This document shows, piece by piece, positions 9,572 through 18,042 of a stretch of DNA of 64,000 nt. The stretch is from Bacillus marasmi (GTDB taxonomy: Bacteria > Bacillota > Bacilli > Bacillales > Cytobacillaceae), in NCBI RefSeq assembly GCF_902168435.1, contig NZ_LR656164.1:124001-188000 (forward strand), written 5' to 3'. Numbering within the stretch: position 1 is the first letter of the stretch; every line of letters begins with the position of its first letter. Under the pieces are notes generated by a model. That model saw nothing but the letters and a program-made list of their open reading frames with translations, did no database searches and was not told the origin of the DNA. A program made the position numbers and the translations under genes.

Positions 9572-10219
9572 ATGAAGCAGAGGATCGTAGCCATATTTTT
9601 TTTTAGTGCGTTTCTCACCTTTCTTTTCGTTCGCCCCAATCAATTATTTGCGATGTCAAAGTACAAGGTAAAGCCAGGCGATACGATGTGGAAAATTAGC
9701 TTACAGAACGAGGTTGATTTCAATGCATTATTACGTATAAATAAGCATATTGCCCACCCTGAACTCATCTATCCGGGGCAAACGATTTTCTTACCTGGTC
9801 AGGCAAATATAAAGCAGCAACTTCAAACTGACTATCAGAAAAAAATGCTGTTATTAATTAATAATGAGCGCCACAAATTAAACCTTAGCCCATTATCATT
9901 TCATCCTGAACTAAGTCAAATAGCTGAAATAAAATCAAAGGACATGTTGATTCATAAATATGTAGCGCATAAATCTCCTACTTACGGTAATCCTACTGAT
10001 ATGTTGGAAACATTCAATGTTCAAGTAAAGTCCATACAAGAAACTGTTGGTGCTGGGCCAAGTACCTCGCAAGAAATGTTCGAAACTTGGTTAAATTCTC
10101 AGGAGAATCGTCGTTATATTCTCTCGAAACAAGCAACAACTATTGGAGTTGGTTGTGCAAAGGGTGGCTTGCATCAGTATTATTGGACATTACTAATCGC
10201 TGATAATGAAAAGGAGTGA
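9572..10219 (+). CDS. Secreted LysM-CAP domain protein
   Basis: Exported protein of 215 residues. It has a signal peptide (residues 1-28), then a LysM peptidoglycan-binding domain (KYKVKPGDTMWKIS to GQTIFLP, about 31-75), then a CAP/SCP (YkwD-like) domain from about residue 95 with HKYVAHKSPTYG, WLNSQENRRYIL and IGVGCAKGG. The usual CAP motif GENIA is replaced by QETVGAG. Bacillus proteins of this architecture are often spore- or wall-associated; that role is inferred. The start has AAGGAGGAC six bases upstream. It is directly followed by ylbB (five bases) and lies near ylbC, itself a CAP protein. Confidence 0.85.
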   Translation: MKQRIVAIFFFSAFLTFLFVRPNQLFAMSKYKVKPGDTMWKISLQNEVDFNALLRINKHIAHPELIYPGQTIFLPGQANIKQQLQTDYQKKMLLLINNERHKLNLSPLSFHPELSQIAEIKSKDMLIHKYVAHKSPTYGNPTDMLETFNVQVKSIQETVGAGPSTSQEMFETWLNSQENRRYILSKQATTIGVGCAKGGLHQYYWTLLIADNEKE

Positions 10220-10224
10220 ATCAA

Positions 10225-10659
10225 ATGGGAACTATTAAGGATATTATGTCTACAAATGTGGAAACCTGTTCCTTGCTGGATAATGTTTTTGAAGTGGCAG
10301 TAAAAATGAAGGAATGGAATGTCGGTGCTATACCAATTGTCGACAATGACAAGCTTTGTGGAATGATAACAGACAGGGATATCGTTATCCGTGGTGTTGC
10401 AGAAAAACACCCTGGCTCTACGAAGGTCGAAGATATTATGAGTAAGGACATGATAACGATTAAATCAGATTGTTCAACGCAGAAGGCAGCAAAAATTATG
10501 GCGGACAACCAAATACGTCGTTTGCCTGTTGTCGAGGGAGACCGGTTAGTTGGGATTGTTTCGTTAGGTGATTTCGCAATCCATGAATTAACCGATGATC
10601 AAGCGAAGATTGCCTTGACGGAGATATCTGAACCAAGTCAATCGCAAGTTCAACATTAA
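10225..10659 (+). CDS. ylbB: CBS-domain protein YlbB
   Basis: A 144-residue protein consisting of two CBS domains: residues about 5-60 (IKDIMSTNVETC to GMITDRDIVIRG) and 70-130 (VEDIMSKDMITI to LVGIVSLGDFAIH). Such Bateman modules bind adenine nucleotides and usually regulate a partner; the partner is unknown. It is B. subtilis YlbB by position and family. ATG 10225 is preferred over GTG 10216 because AAGGAG overlaps the latter and is eight bases before the former. It is probably co-transcribed with the LysM-CAP gene and ends at a terminator. Confidence 0.9.
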   Translation: MGTIKDIMSTNVETCSLLDNVFEVAVKMKEWNVGAIPIVDNDKLCGMITDRDIVIRGVAEKHPGSTKVEDIMSKDMITIKSDCSTQKAAKIMADNQIRRLPVVEGDRLVGIVSLGDFAIHELTDDQAKIALTEISEPSQSQVQH

Positions 10660-10673
10660 TATAAGATTCAAAT

Positions 10674-10705
10674 GAGGATAGCGCCCCTGTTATCCTCGTT
10701 TTTTA
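10674..10705 (+). terminator. Terminator after ylbB
   Basis: GAGGATA (10674-10680) pairs with TATCCTC (10691-10697), followed by GTTTTTT. Confidence 0.8.
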
Positions 10706-10851
10706 TTTTATTAAAATAATTTTTAGTTAGGTTTTTAACTAAATAGTTCATGTGTGAGCATCAAGTTACTGTATAATGATATTAATGCAATAATAATGGC
10801 TCAATTTCGTCATACAATACGAGAGAGAACGTCTAGAAGGGGGAACTAGAC

Positions 10852-11925
10852 CTGGCTGCATTAATTAGGATTTTAATATTAGTAGTGATTGTATTATTGA
10901 TAGGATATTATATTCTCGATGAAAACAATAATCAATCAGATATATTATATATGGAAGAAACGGCGCTTGAGGAATTAGACCAACCTAATGTATCGAGTCC
11001 CGAGGAGCAGGGGAGTGCGAAATTAAATCGTCCAGAAACAGGCTTGTCTGTTTATATGGGTAAACCAGTAGATACTATTAGAAATGAATTCGGGGAACCG
11101 AATCGAATTGACCCTTCTAGCTATGGCTATGAATGGTGGATTTACAATAAAAGCAGCAAACAATACATGCAGGTTGGCGTACAAAGCGGAAAGATTGTAA
11201 CTATCTATGCGCTTGGAGAAAAAGTTGATATCCTACCGTTTAAAATCGGTGAAACAATCGAAGAAATCTTTTCAACTGTATTAATCCAAACTGATATTCA
11301 TTTTAATTATGAAGGTACAACTTATAAATTTGAGCTTTCTGAAGAGGATATGAATTCTAGGCCGTTAATTCAAATGGGTGACATTTTTGTTCAGCTCAAT
11401 ATTGATGAATTTACTGGTACATTATCAAGTGTTAGGTACTTAGATGTTAGGACATTAATTGCCCAAAGACCATATGAACTAATGTATCGCGGTGTGTTAA
11501 TCGAACCAAATCCTATCCAAGAGGAGGCGTGGGCTCAAATTGAGCTTAGCCATCAAAAGCAAATTTATGAAATTACTAATATCCTTCGCAAAAGATATAA
11601 TGTTAGCCCATTGACTTGGGATGAAGAGGTCGCCAATGTAGCTTTACTTCATAGCAAAGACATGTATGATACCAATACGATTTCACACACCTCGGAACAA
11701 TTTGGTGAACTAAATGATCGTCTGAATGCTGCCAATATTCCTTATAATAAAGCGGGAGAAATTATTGCGGCTAACTATATTGATGCACCAGCTGTAATGG
11801 AAGGCTGGTTGAATAGTGAACATCATCGTGAAACCTTTCTAGATGAACATTTCACGCACACTGGTATCGGAGTTTATCGAAAACATTACACCCAAAACCT
11901 CATTGAAAGAAAAGAGGAAAAATAG
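10852..11925 (+). CDS. ylbC: CAP-domain protein YlbC
   Basis: Membrane-anchored or secreted protein with one N-terminal hydrophobic helix, a CAP-associated N-terminal domain (about residues 65-200, with MGKPVDTIRNEFGEPNRID) and a C-terminal CAP/SCP domain (LRKRYNVSPLTW, HSKDMYDTNTISH, GWLNSEHHRETFL, THTGIGVY). It matches B. subtilis YlbC. The start is uncertain. The only codon with a ribosome site (AAGGGGGAA, about nine bases upstream) is CTG at 10852, which would give AALIRILILVVIVLLIGYY as the full helix with a leading Arg. The first conventional start, GTG 10885, lacks a ribosome site and would cut the helix. Confidence 0.85.
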   Translation: MAALIRILILVVIVLLIGYYILDENNNQSDILYMEETALEELDQPNVSSPEEQGSAKLNRPETGLSVYMGKPVDTIRNEFGEPNRIDPSSYGYEWWIYNKSSKQYMQVGVQSGKIVTIYALGEKVDILPFKIGETIEEIFSTVLIQTDIHFNYEGTTYKFELSEEDMNSRPLIQMGDIFVQLNIDEFTGTLSSVRYLDVRTLIAQRPYELMYRGVLIEPNPIQEEAWAQIELSHQKQIYEITNILRKRYNVSPLTWDEEVANVALLHSKDMYDTNTISHTSEQFGELNDRLNAANIPYNKAGEIIAANYIDAPAVMEGWLNSEHHRETFLDEHFTHTGIGVYRKHYTQNLIERKEEK

Positions 11926-11944
11926 TTATTATTCCTCTAAATAA

Positions 11945-11976
11945 AAAACAAGGCGGATTGTCCACCTTGTTTTTTG
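11945..11976. terminator. Bidirectional terminator between ylbC and the PaaI-type gene
   Basis: AACAAGGCGGA pairs with TCCACCTTGTT across a 3-base loop, with A-run left and T-run right, so it can serve both convergent genes. Confidence 0.85.
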
Positions 11977-11977
11977 T

Positions 11978-12463
11978 TTACTGTTTAGGAATAATAAAAA
12001 AGCTTCCGCTTGCTGTGGCAACTTTTTTGTTGTCAGGGCGATAAACGGTTGCCGTTAATACCATTGTTTTAGTACCTTGGTGTTCACAATGGGCAACACA
12101 TCGTAGAGATTCTCCTATTCCAGGGGCGATATAATGAATATTCATTTGAGTTGTCACAGCCCCGAATCCTTCGGGTAGCAAGGAATTAGCTAGTGTCCCC
12201 ATAGCCGAATCAATTAATGTGGCGGTCACACCACCGTGGACAATCCCTAATCCATTATTGACCATCGGGTTAAGCGGAATGGTTATTTCACAAGTTTGAC
12301 CTGTAATTTTTCGCTCCATTTGCAATATTTTCCCGATGAAGCCTACATCCTTTGTATCCGCATTTTGATTAAGGAGACCGTGCAGTAGTTCCTTTACATT
12401 ATCAAAATCCTTACTGTTTGCCACTTTAATGATTTCGTCAAGCAAATCGTGCATTTCTTTCAT
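11978..12463 (-). CDS. PaaI-family hotdog thioesterase
   Basis: Predicted acyl-CoA thioesterase of 161 residues with a C-terminal hotdog fold: NPMVNNGLGIVHGGVTATL carries the HGG motif near residue 82, followed by DSAMGTLANSLLP and the strands TTQMNIHYIAPG and TATVYRPDNKKVATA. An extra N-terminal helical region of about 50 residues precedes the fold. Substrate cannot be read from sequence. ATG 12463 is preferred, with AGAGG eight bases upstream. It is convergent with ylbC and not part of the standard B. subtilis ylb order. Confidence 0.85.
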   Translation of the reverse strand: MKEMHDLLDEIIKVANSKDFDNVKELLHGLLNQNADTKDVGFIGKILQMERKITGQTCEITIPLNPMVNNGLGIVHGGVTATLIDSAMGTLANSLLPEGFGAVTTQMNIHYIAPGIGESLRCVAHCEHQGTKTMVLTATVYRPDNKKVATASGSFFIIPKQ

Positions 12464-12609
12464 GTCATATACCTCTTTCAAAAAAATCTAGTTTCATTAT
12501 ACCACTATCCTGATGTGTATCGAGTTTTAAAAAATCGCTTAAATCCTCACCAATTTAGCCTTTAAACATATCGTATTATAGGCATTGTAATCAATTTGGG
12601 GTGGGAAAA

Positions 12610-13038
12610 TTGGAAAATAATCAGCTTCATCCTTCTGTTGAAAGCTTCAAAAATTTTGTCAAAGGTAATCCAAAGCTCATTGATGCCGTAAAAAAAGGAA
12701 CGTTTTCTTGGCAAGAATTATATGAAGATTGGTATTTGCTTGGTGAAGATGACCCCCGTTTTGCACCTTATCTTGCAAAGCACATTCAAAAAAGTACCGA
12801 TAAAGATGAAACACCAAAACCAGTAGCTGAAGATGGATCAAAAAAGGATTGGGTTGGCCAATTTATTGAAACGGTTAAGAACATGGATGCACAACAGCTC
12901 AGTTTACATGTGAATCAATTAAGTCAAACACTCTCAGCTATCCAGGGGGTGCTTTCACAATTTCAAGGGAACCAATCGCCACCGCCACCGCAGACTAAAA
13001 ACCAACCATCACACCCATTTCAATTTCGAAAGGATTAA
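12610..13038 (+). CDS. ylbD: YlbD, predicted spore coat-associated protein
   Basis: A 142-residue protein of the YlbD family (annotated as a putative coat protein). The conserved N-terminal half, LHPSVESFKNFVKGNPKL and EDWYLLGEDDPRF, is recognisable. The C-terminus is low-complexity, with QSPPPPQTK and polar residues. TTG 12610 is chosen because GGGGTGG lies about six bases upstream; GTG 12601 is inside that site. It is followed 15 bases later by ylbE, its usual operon partner. Confidence 0.88.
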   Translation: MENNQLHPSVESFKNFVKGNPKLIDAVKKGTFSWQELYEDWYLLGEDDPRFAPYLAKHIQKSTDKDETPKPVAEDGSKKDWVGQFIETVKNMDAQQLSLHVNQLSQTLSAIQGVLSQFQGNQSPPPPQTKNQPSHPFQFRKD

Positions 13039-13053
13039 TGAAGGGGATTTACA

Positions 13054-13290
13054 ATGAGACAGGAAATTATTGACTACTTAAATCAAAATGCTGAAATTCA
13101 AAAATTTGTACGTGAACAGCCAATATGGTATCGAAAGCTTTCGAGAAATCCACGGGACCTGCAAAAACTCGAAATTTCCTCATTGCATTATTATAAGAAA
13201 ACGATACCACATCAAGTGGAAAAGTTTTCTCAAGGTGTGCAAATGGCATCAATGATGGTGAGTATGTTTCAAATGATGAATTCTCAGTGA
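13054..13290 (+). CDS. ylbE: YlbE-like protein
   Basis: A 78-residue protein of the YlbE family. Conserved features are the acidic/hydrophobic N-terminus, REQPIWYRKLSRNP near residue 20 and a Met-rich C-terminal segment (MASMMVSMFQMMN) that may form an amphipathic helix. The start has AAGGGG seven bases upstream. It forms an operon with ylbD and ends at a terminator. Function unknown; the sporulation context is inferred from ylbD. Confidence 0.85.
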   Translation: MRQEIIDYLNQNAEIQKFVREQPIWYRKLSRNPRDLQKLEISSLHYYKKTIPHQVEKFSQGVQMASMMVSMFQMMNSQ

Positions 13291-13291
13291 T

Positions 13292-13332
13292 AGAGACAAA
13301 TTCGAGTGAAATCGAATGGTCTCTATTTTTTT
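13292..13332 (+). terminator. Terminator after ylbE
   Basis: AGAGAC/GTCTCT outer and ATTCGA/TCGAAT inner stems separated by a small internal loop, followed by seven T. Confidence 0.8.
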
Positions 13333-13382
13333 GTAATTAAAAATCTTTACAAGGTAAACAATATTATCAAAAGGAGTGAGAG

Positions 13383-13814
13383 ATGATGTGGAGAGAAAAA
13401 ATGGTATTACTCTTAATAGTTATAGTGTTAGCAGGGTGTCAACGGGATATTCCTGAACCGGAATCAAAGCATGATAAAAGCACCGTAAAAATAGTAAAAG
13501 CAGCAGTTGCTAAAGATGTTATGGCATCTCCACAGTCATCCTCATTTGAGGTTCGGCATCAGATAAACGGGGAAAATGTACTTGTTGAGTGCAAGCTTCA
13601 GGATATTTCATTCCGGAAAAATCATCCAAATAAACAGGTCGGCAAAATGATTGTATCCATCGATGGAAAGAAAAAGGAGGAGGTGGATTCTCCTGTATTT
13701 ATTATTAAAGGGTTAACACCTGGGAAGCATACGATTACATTACAGGTGGTTAACTTAGCCAATCAACCTTATCCCTTAAAGAAAGAGTTGGAGGTCGTCA
13801 TTCTAAAGCAGTAA
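13383..13814 (+). CDS. Small lipoprotein of unknown function
   Basis: A 143-residue predicted lipoprotein. It has a short charged N-terminus, a hydrophobic stretch (VLLLIVIVLAGC) and the lipobox LAGC at Cys 19. After a polar linker, residues about 55-143 look like an all-beta immunoglobulin-like domain: FEVRHQINGENVLVECKL, GKMIVSIDGKKKEE, KGLTPGKHTITLQVVN. I do not recognise the family. The start has AAAAGGAG eight bases upstream. It sits alone between ylbE and ylbF, where B. subtilis, as far as I recall, has no gene. Confidence 0.75.
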   Translation: MMWREKMVLLLIVIVLAGCQRDIPEPESKHDKSTVKIVKAAVAKDVMASPQSSSFEVRHQINGENVLVECKLQDISFRKNHPNKQVGKMIVSIDGKKKEEVDSPVFIIKGLTPGKHTITLQVVNLANQPYPLKKELEVVILKQ

Positions 13815-13871
13815 GCATGATTCGCTTTCCGTAATAATTCATGTTAGAATATGAAAACGGAGGTGAGCTCT

Positions 13872-14324
13872 TTGTATAATACTACTTTAGAAAAAATTCA
13901 ACTCTTAGATAAAACCGACCAGCTTGCCGCGATGATTTTACAGTCAGAAGTTGCAGAGCATTATCGTCAATGCTTTTACAATATGCAAAATAATCACGAG
14001 TCACAGCGTAAAATAAAAGAATTTCTTAACCTTAAAGACCAATATGAGGAAGTTCAAAGGTTTGGAAAGTACCATCCAAATTATAAGCCTGTGAAGAGCA
14101 AGATTCGCGAGGTTAAACGTGAGATGGATCTTGACCCATATGTCGCTGCTTATAAAGTGGCAGAGAACGACCTTCAGGCGTTGCTCGATGAAATCAGTGT
14201 GATTATCGGTCATTCTGTATCAAAGAGCATAAAGGTTCCTACTGGGAATCCATATTTTGATACGCTCTCAGGCTGTGGTGGTGGCTGTGGAACGGGCGGA
14301 AGCTGTGGTTGTTCAACGAAGTAA
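13872..14324 (+). CDS. ylbF: YlbF, RNase Y/competence-sporulation accessory protein
   Basis: YlbF forms a ternary complex with YmcA (RicA) and YaaT (RicT) that carries Fe-S clusters and modulates RNase Y-dependent mRNA maturation, affecting sporulation, competence and biofilm. The 150-residue protein has the all-helical com_ylbF domain (about 5-120). Its Cys-rich tail, CGGGCGTGGSCGC, at residues about 135-147 supplies cluster ligands. TTG 13872 is chosen because GGAGGTG lies about seven bases upstream and it gives the usual short N-terminus; the in-frame ATG 13851 precedes that site. Confidence 0.93.
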   Translation: MYNTTLEKIQLLDKTDQLAAMILQSEVAEHYRQCFYNMQNNHESQRKIKEFLNLKDQYEEVQRFGKYHPNYKPVKSKIREVKREMDLDPYVAAYKVAENDLQALLDEISVIIGHSVSKSIKVPTGNPYFDTLSGCGGGCGTGGSCGCSTK

Positions 14325-14389
14325 GTCAACATTGCGATGAAGGCATTTTTTTGCTATTCTTATTTAAAAAGACATAAGGGGAATATTGC

Positions 14390-14665
14390 ATGTTTGGTTC
14401 TCGTCAAGGAATTATCGTATGGCTATACTCTTTAAAACAGGCAAAAATGCTCAGAAAATTTGGCAATGTTCACTTTGTTTCAAAAAAATTAAAATATGTT
14501 GTTTTATACTGTAATCAAGAGGATGTAGATGATTTAACAGCAAAATTACAGGCATATTCTTTTGTAAAAAAAGTTGAACCGTCCTATAAGCCGTTTTTGC
14601 GGATGGAATTCGAAAACGCAAAGCCGGATAAAGCCAAGGAATACGATTATAAAATGGGTATATAA
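14390..14665 (+). CDS. ylbG: YlbG (UPF0298/DUF2129)
   Basis: A 91-residue cytosolic protein of the UPF0298 family. Recognisable stretches are [20 protein letters not shown] near the start, [12 protein letters not shown] near 30 and the end [20 protein letters not shown] ferredoxin-like alpha/beta fold is expected. Function unknown. The ribosome site AAGGGGA precedes the start. It follows ylbF as in B. subtilis and is closed by a terminator. Confidence 0.9.
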   Translation: MFGSRQGIIVWLYSLKQAKMLRKFGNVHFVSKKLKYVVLYCNQEDVDDLTAKLQAYSFVKKVEPSYKPFLRMEFENAKPDKAKEYDYKMGI

Positions 14666-14666
14666 A

Positions 14667-14699
14667 AACAAGGTGAAGAATTTCTCACCTTGTTTTTTT
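14667..14699. terminator. Terminator after ylbG
   Basis: AACAAGGTGA pairs with TCACCTTGTT, followed by seven T. An A-run on the left could also allow use by the convergent minus-strand gene. Confidence 0.85.
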
Positions 14700-14739
14700 G
14701 TGATTTTCGCTCCTAGGCAAGTCAACTATGCTATTCTAG

Positions 14740-15138
14740 CTACCAACTGGTTGACATTACAGGCAGATAACGGTTCATTCTGAGAATTCCAATTAGGTAT
14801 TGGTAAAATAATTCCTTATCTGCGAATTCATTTGAAGGTTTAATTACTAACTCAATAATATCCTTATTTTGCGATTGGGCGGCTTCTACAAATAAATCAT
14901 ACCGCTTATTAGGCGTTACATGAGGGTTCGCTATGCCTTCTCTGCAAAAATAGATTGGTTGAAAGTCGCCTGATTTAGTCGGCTCTAAAATGACAGCTAG
15001 TGAGGTGACGTCCTTGCCATCTTTTACGGCGTGGAATGCGAGCATTCTGGCTAATCGGTGTTGATTGGCTTGGACGATTTCTAATAACTCAAATAAATCA
15101 GAATATCCTTCACCTAGCTCAATAAATCTCTGGATCAT
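14740..15138 (-). CDS. Conserved Bacillus protein of unknown function (DUF7147-like)
   Basis: A 132-residue soluble protein starting MIQRFIELGEGYSDLFELLE. It has hydrophobic strands RMLAFHAVKDGKDVTSLAVIL and FQPIYFCREGI, and ends ILRMNRYLPVM. I recall similar Bacillus proteins between ylbG and ylbH, sometimes misnamed methylthioribose kinase, but see no kinase motif. ATG 15138 has TTGGAGG seven bases upstream; the longer in-frame extension has no ribosome site. Function not assignable. Confidence 0.7.
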   Translation of the reverse strand: MIQRFIELGEGYSDLFELLEIVQANQHRLARMLAFHAVKDGKDVTSLAVILEPTKSGDFQPIYFCREGIANPHVTPNKRYDLFVEAAQSQNKDIIELVIKPSNEFADKELFYQYLIGILRMNRYLPVMSTSW

Positions 15139-15244
15139 ATTATTCCTCCAATTACTACTTATGTTCGATATTAATGTAACATGCTCTATCTGAAAACTGA
15201 AGGAAAACAATCAAATACAATTGCTAAAATAGGCAAAGAAAAAA

Positions 15245-15376
15245 CCCTGCATATCCATGCAGGGTCCTTCTATATCCTTTTTAAAGGATAGAAGGCAAAG
15301 GGAGAGGAGAAACCGGAGGAAGAACTTATGGGGAAACGTAAGTCTTCTCCGCGGTTGGCAACAACATCCTCGATTA
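15245..15376. ncRNA. Structured RNA upstream of rsmD (candidate ylbH RNA)
   Basis: Between two divergent genes (gap 15139-15530). GAGGA (15304-15308) pairs with TCCTC (15367-15371), enclosing AACC/GGTT and a 12-pair bulged stem (15315-15328 with 15339-15350) capped by TGGGGAAACG. To the left are two more hairpins: CCTTCTATATCC/GGATAGAAGG (15266-15296) and a perfect CCCTGCAT/ATGCAGGG (15245-15264). The location matches the ylbH leader RNA reported upstream of ylbH in Bacillus. The last hairpin is followed by a T-run only when read on the minus strand, so the strand is left open. Confidence 0.55.
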
Positions 15377-15530
15377 GATGCTGTTAATTACATTATTTCC
15401 ACAATAAACGTCAATATACATCATTTTAGGATATTTATTATTGAGTAGAGAAATGCTGGGATTGGAATGAAAACCGATGTATGTTAGGATATAAAAAAAT
15501 ATCGAATATGAATAAGTAGTGGTGAATAAA

Positions 15531-16091
15531 GTGAGAGTTGTATCAGGTACCTGTAAAGGTAAAGCGCTAAAGGCAGTACCCGGAAATTCAACAAGACCAA
15601 CGACAGACAAAGTAAAAGAAGCCATTTTTAACATGATTGGACCGTATTTTTCAGGTGGGCTTGGGTTAGATTTGTTTGCGGGCAGTGGGGGCTTAGGTAT
15701 AGAAGCGCTTAGCAGAGGATTAGATCGGGTCATTTTTGTTGACAGAGATGGAAAAGCCATTCAAACTATAAAAGAAAATATTTCTGTATGCAATTTTGGG
15801 GAATATGCAGAAATATATCGAAATGATGCAAATAGAGCATTGAAAGCAGTAATTAAACGGGAGCTTAAGTTTGATATTATTTTCTTGGATCCACCATATA
15901 AAAAGCAGCAGTTGCTTGATATTTTAACAGAGTTGGAGCAAAAGGAAGTATTAACTGAAAACGGAGTTATCGTTTGTGAGCATGGCCATGATGTTGAATT
16001 ACCAGCGCGGATTGGCAGATTAGAGAGAACAAAACGGGAGCAATATGGGATCATCAACATTACAATTTTTCAAAATGATTTAGTCGAATAG
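15531..16091 (+). CDS. rsmD: 16S rRNA (guanine966-N2)-methyltransferase RsmD
   Basis: SAM-dependent methyltransferase (B. subtilis YlbH) that methylates G966 of 16S rRNA during 30S assembly. The 186 residues have the RsmD N-terminus RVVSGTCKGKALK, STRPTTDKVKEAIFNM near 25, the SAM-binding loop LDLFAGSGGLGIEALSRG near 50 and the catalytic N-methyltransferase motif DPPY near 122. GTG 15531 gives the family-typical MRV-type start, with AGTGGTGA six bases upstream. It is coupled to coaD 13 bases downstream. Confidence 0.95.
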   Translation: MRVVSGTCKGKALKAVPGNSTRPTTDKVKEAIFNMIGPYFSGGLGLDLFAGSGGLGIEALSRGLDRVIFVDRDGKAIQTIKENISVCNFGEYAEIYRNDANRALKAVIKRELKFDIIFLDPPYKKQQLLDILTELEQKEVLTENGVIVCEHGHDVELPARIGRLERTKREQYGIINITIFQNDLVE

Positions 16092-16595
<504 letters not shown>

Positions 16596-16602
16596 TGACA
16601 GA

Positions 16603-16658
16603 AAGGCTGAAACAATCATGTGGTGAGTGACCATATTGATTGTTTCAGCCTTATTTTA
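16603..16658. terminator. Bidirectional terminator between coaD and ylbJ
   Basis: Perfect 16-bp stem (16603-16618 with 16637-16652) with an 18-base loop. It overlaps the ylbJ stop codon, serving the two convergent genes. Confidence 0.85.
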
Positions 16659-17862
16659 TATATTTTTTTGCAAAAAGAACGATATAAGCCGATAGAGCCA
16701 GTAATGTAATGATTGGACCGATACTAATTAACCAATCAAAATATTGATATAAATAGCTGCCTTCATCAATGAAAAATACGGGGATGGCATTCGAAGGCTG
16801 TTCCGATTGGTAAAGCTGCTTATAAAGCGGATTCCAAAGTAAAAAAGTAAATATGCCTGCAAACATACCATGAAAGAATCGGGCGATGAAAAAAGGCTGA
16901 AAGCGTATATCAGTTTGTGCCAGTATGCTTGCGACTTGCGCCTGAACGCTTAATCCGCTAAAGGCGAGAATAAAGCTTGTAATGATTGCTTGCTGTAATA
17001 GTGTGGCATCTTGAACCTGACTTGTCAGTTGGCTACCTTGAGTTATTTCAAATAATCCAGATATAAACGGAATACTTAAAGCATCTGGTAGTGCAAATAG
17101 CCCAAACAGTATTTCGAGCATTTTTGCTAGATAGCTAGTGATTTGGAGATGAAATAGGATTTTATTGACGACGGAAAAAAGGATGATAAAACCACCTATC
17201 ATTAACAAGGTTTGGATTGAAGACATCACCGCATCACCCAAAAGCTTTCCGATAGGCCGTTTATCTTTAAGTCGTGTTTGATGGAGCTGTGAAAAAGCTA
17301 GACGAAGCATTGACTGCTTCGTTTTTTTTACTTCAACCACTTCTTCTGATTTTCCATAAAACCTCATGAGGATTCCGACACATATATTACCCAAATAATG
17401 GGAGAGAGCGAGAATGACACCAAGCTTCGGATTATAAAAAAAGCCAACGGAAACAGCTCCAAAAATAAATAACGGATTGGATGAGTTTGTAAAGGAAACA
17501 AGTCTTTCAGCTTCCGTTCTAGTTAGCTGGCCTTCCTGCCTTAGTCGCGCTGTTAACTTTGCTCCAGCAGGATAGCCTGAAGCAAGTCCCATTGCCCAAA
17601 CAAATCCCCCAACACCAGGTACTTTAAAAATCGGTCGCATCAACGGCTCAAGTAGGACGCCAATAAAGCGAACAACGCCAAAGCCAATTAACATTTCACT
17701 GATGATAAAAAATGGCAATAAGGAAGGAAAGACAATTTCCCACCACATATCTAGTCCTCGTATTGAGGCGTCAACTGATTCCTGGGGGAATGAAATAATC
17801 GATATGGCCATGATTGTTACAGTACTTGCAAGGAACAGAGTTTTAAGTTTTGAACGATTCAC
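16651..17862 (-). CDS. ylbJ: Sporulation integral membrane protein YlbJ
   Basis: Polytopic membrane protein of 403 residues, made in the mother cell under sigma-E in B. subtilis and needed for spore cortex formation. Conserved stretches are WWEIVFPSLLPFFIISEML near residue 40, MGLASGYPAGAKLTARLRQ near 90 and SFTNSSNPLFIFGA near 125, plus a repeated nucleoside-recognition/Gate-like helical domain near 270-320. The GTG at 17862 is chosen because AGGAGG lies eight bases upstream and the protein then starts (M)NRSKLKT like its relatives; ATG 17868 is too close to that site. Confidence 0.93.
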   Translation of the reverse strand: MNRSKLKTLFLASTVTIMAISIISFPQESVDASIRGLDMWWEIVFPSLLPFFIISEMLIGFGVVRFIGVLLEPLMRPIFKVPGVGGFVWAMGLASGYPAGAKLTARLRQEGQLTRTEAERLVSFTNSSNPLFIFGAVSVGFFYNPKLGVILALSHYLGNICVGILMRFYGKSEEVVEVKKTKQSMLRLAFSQLHQTRLKDKRPIGKLLGDAVMSSIQTLLMIGGFIILFSVVNKILFHLQITSYLAKMLEILFGLFALPDALSIPFISGLFEITQGSQLTSQVQDATLLQQAIITSFILAFSGLSVQAQVASILAQTDIRFQPFFIARFFHGMFAGIFTFLLWNPLYKQLYQSEQPSNAIPVFFIDEGSYLYQYFDWLISIGPIITLLALSAYIVLFAKKYIK

Positions 17863-18042
17863 CACCATAGCCTCCTACAAGGATTATTACTGTGCAACCC
17901 AAATAAACAGTGATAAAATATTAAACATTATATGTTTTTTTAACCTTGTCCCGTCTAAAACAATATACTCATAGAAAAGTAATTTAGACCATAAGAATGA
18001 AACTGACATCTTTATTCAGTTTATTGAAAAGGAGGAAATCTT

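Noticed and set aside
15328-15387. 19-codon ORF (MGKRKSSPRLATT...) with a good ribosome site, upstream of rsmD
   Set aside because: Its ribosome site and start lie inside the paired arms of the structured RNA; the GGAGGAAG is explained by base pairing with CTTCTCC.
15257-15448. 63-codon plus-strand ORF in the rsmD upstream region
   Set aside because: Runs through the structured RNA, has no ribosome site and no family resemblance.
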